Below, piece by piece: positions 63,969 through 64,000 of a DNA stretch of 64,000 nucleotides (the stretch's first letter is position 1; each line of letters starts with the position of its first letter). The stretch covers positions 8,008-72,007 of the forward strand of contig CAYTWF010000005.1 of assembly GCA_964441705.1 (NCBI GenBank). The letters run 5' to 3'. The notes under the pieces are model-generated. The model searched no databases, was not told the origin of the DNA, and worked only from the letters and a program-made list of their open reading frames with translations. This DNA is from Eshraghiella sp964441705 (GTDB taxonomy: Bacteria > Bacillota > Clostridia > Lachnospirales > Lachnospiraceae). The position numbers were made by a program, and so were the translations under genes.

Positions 63969-64000
63969 GCCAGGGGGACGGTTCTGGTGGTATAGAACTA
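63969..64000. repeat. REP copy, cut by the window end
   Basis: The GGGGGACGGTTCTGGTGGTATAGAAC core begins again 25 bases after the protease stop and continues to the last base, probably as the left arm of a palindrome like that at 60330. Confidence 0.9.

Overview
The window looks like a chromosomal contig of a motile, probably spore-forming Lachnospiraceae-type Firmicute (Clostridia; gut or rumen relatives of Roseburia, Butyrivibrio and Agathobacter). The evidence is the moderately AT-rich coding sequence, strong AGGAGG ribosome sites, an intact spoVT, chemoreceptors, c-di-GMP genes and a beta-mannan utilisation locus of the kind described in Roseburia intestinalis. A run of 10 N at 25321-25330 marks an assembly gap inside a chemoreceptor gene. 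The genus is not determined.

Layout. 1-3337: end of an AEC-type transporter, then a cytidylyltransferase-aminotransferase fusion and a LicD-type transferase, probably for decorating a surface glycan with a phosphorus-containing head group. 3374-10453: housekeeping genes (CNNM/HlyC-type membrane protein, pth, mfd, asparaginase) and a small PD-(D/E)XK-like nuclease gene. 10457-30357: the mannan/manno-oligosaccharide locus, with two AraC-type regulators, a LacI-type regulator, a GH113 mannanase without signal peptide, a sugar ABC importer, a cellobiose 2-epimerase-like enzyme, three GH130 phosphorylases, two SGNH acetyl esterases (CE2-like and CE17-like), a chemoreceptor and a GH1-phosphomannose isomerase fusion. 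Together they would import acetylated manno-oligosaccharides, deacetylate them, phosphorolyse or hydrolyse them inside the cell and feed mannose phosphates to fructose-6-phosphate. No phosphomannomutase, alpha-galactosidase or secreted mannanase is in the window.

30339-37705: an accessory stretch with a REP-associated tyrosine transposase and its REP palindromes, a flavodoxin-type reductase with a divergent TetR regulator, a diguanylate cyclase, a candidate type III toxin-antitoxin locus (promoter, tandem 32-nt structured repeats, terminator, then a PBECR4-like nuclease gene), a CIRCE-controlled hsp20 and a soluble hybrid histidine kinase. 37948-45650: a peptide/oligosaccharide ABC importer (oppABCDF-like) with unusual insertions. 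45744-49031: a chemoreceptor, a PilZ protein and a GGDEF protein. 49035-51465: an SGNH protein, an HExxH protein and a shortened RhuM gene. 51545-60323: spoVT with a hairpin over its ribosome site, a beta-helix surface protein, a MATE pump, hypA, an SLC13/ArsB-like permease, an ABC-F protein and an LTA-synthase-like sulfatase. 60330-64000: an orphan CD-NTase-like nucleotidyltransferase boxed in by REP copies, a large M6-like secreted metalloprotease and another REP at the window edge.

The most notable item is the type III toxin-antitoxin-like locus at 33978-34760. Its two main repeats differ by compensatory changes in a predicted hairpin stem, and its candidate toxin is not recognisably of the ToxN, CptN or TenpN families. 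Other points of interest are the GH1-ManA fusion, the REP/RAYT system, the REP-bounded CD-NTase and the hairpin masking the spoVT ribosome site. All function calls come from reading the sequence and remembered family knowledge; no database search was run.
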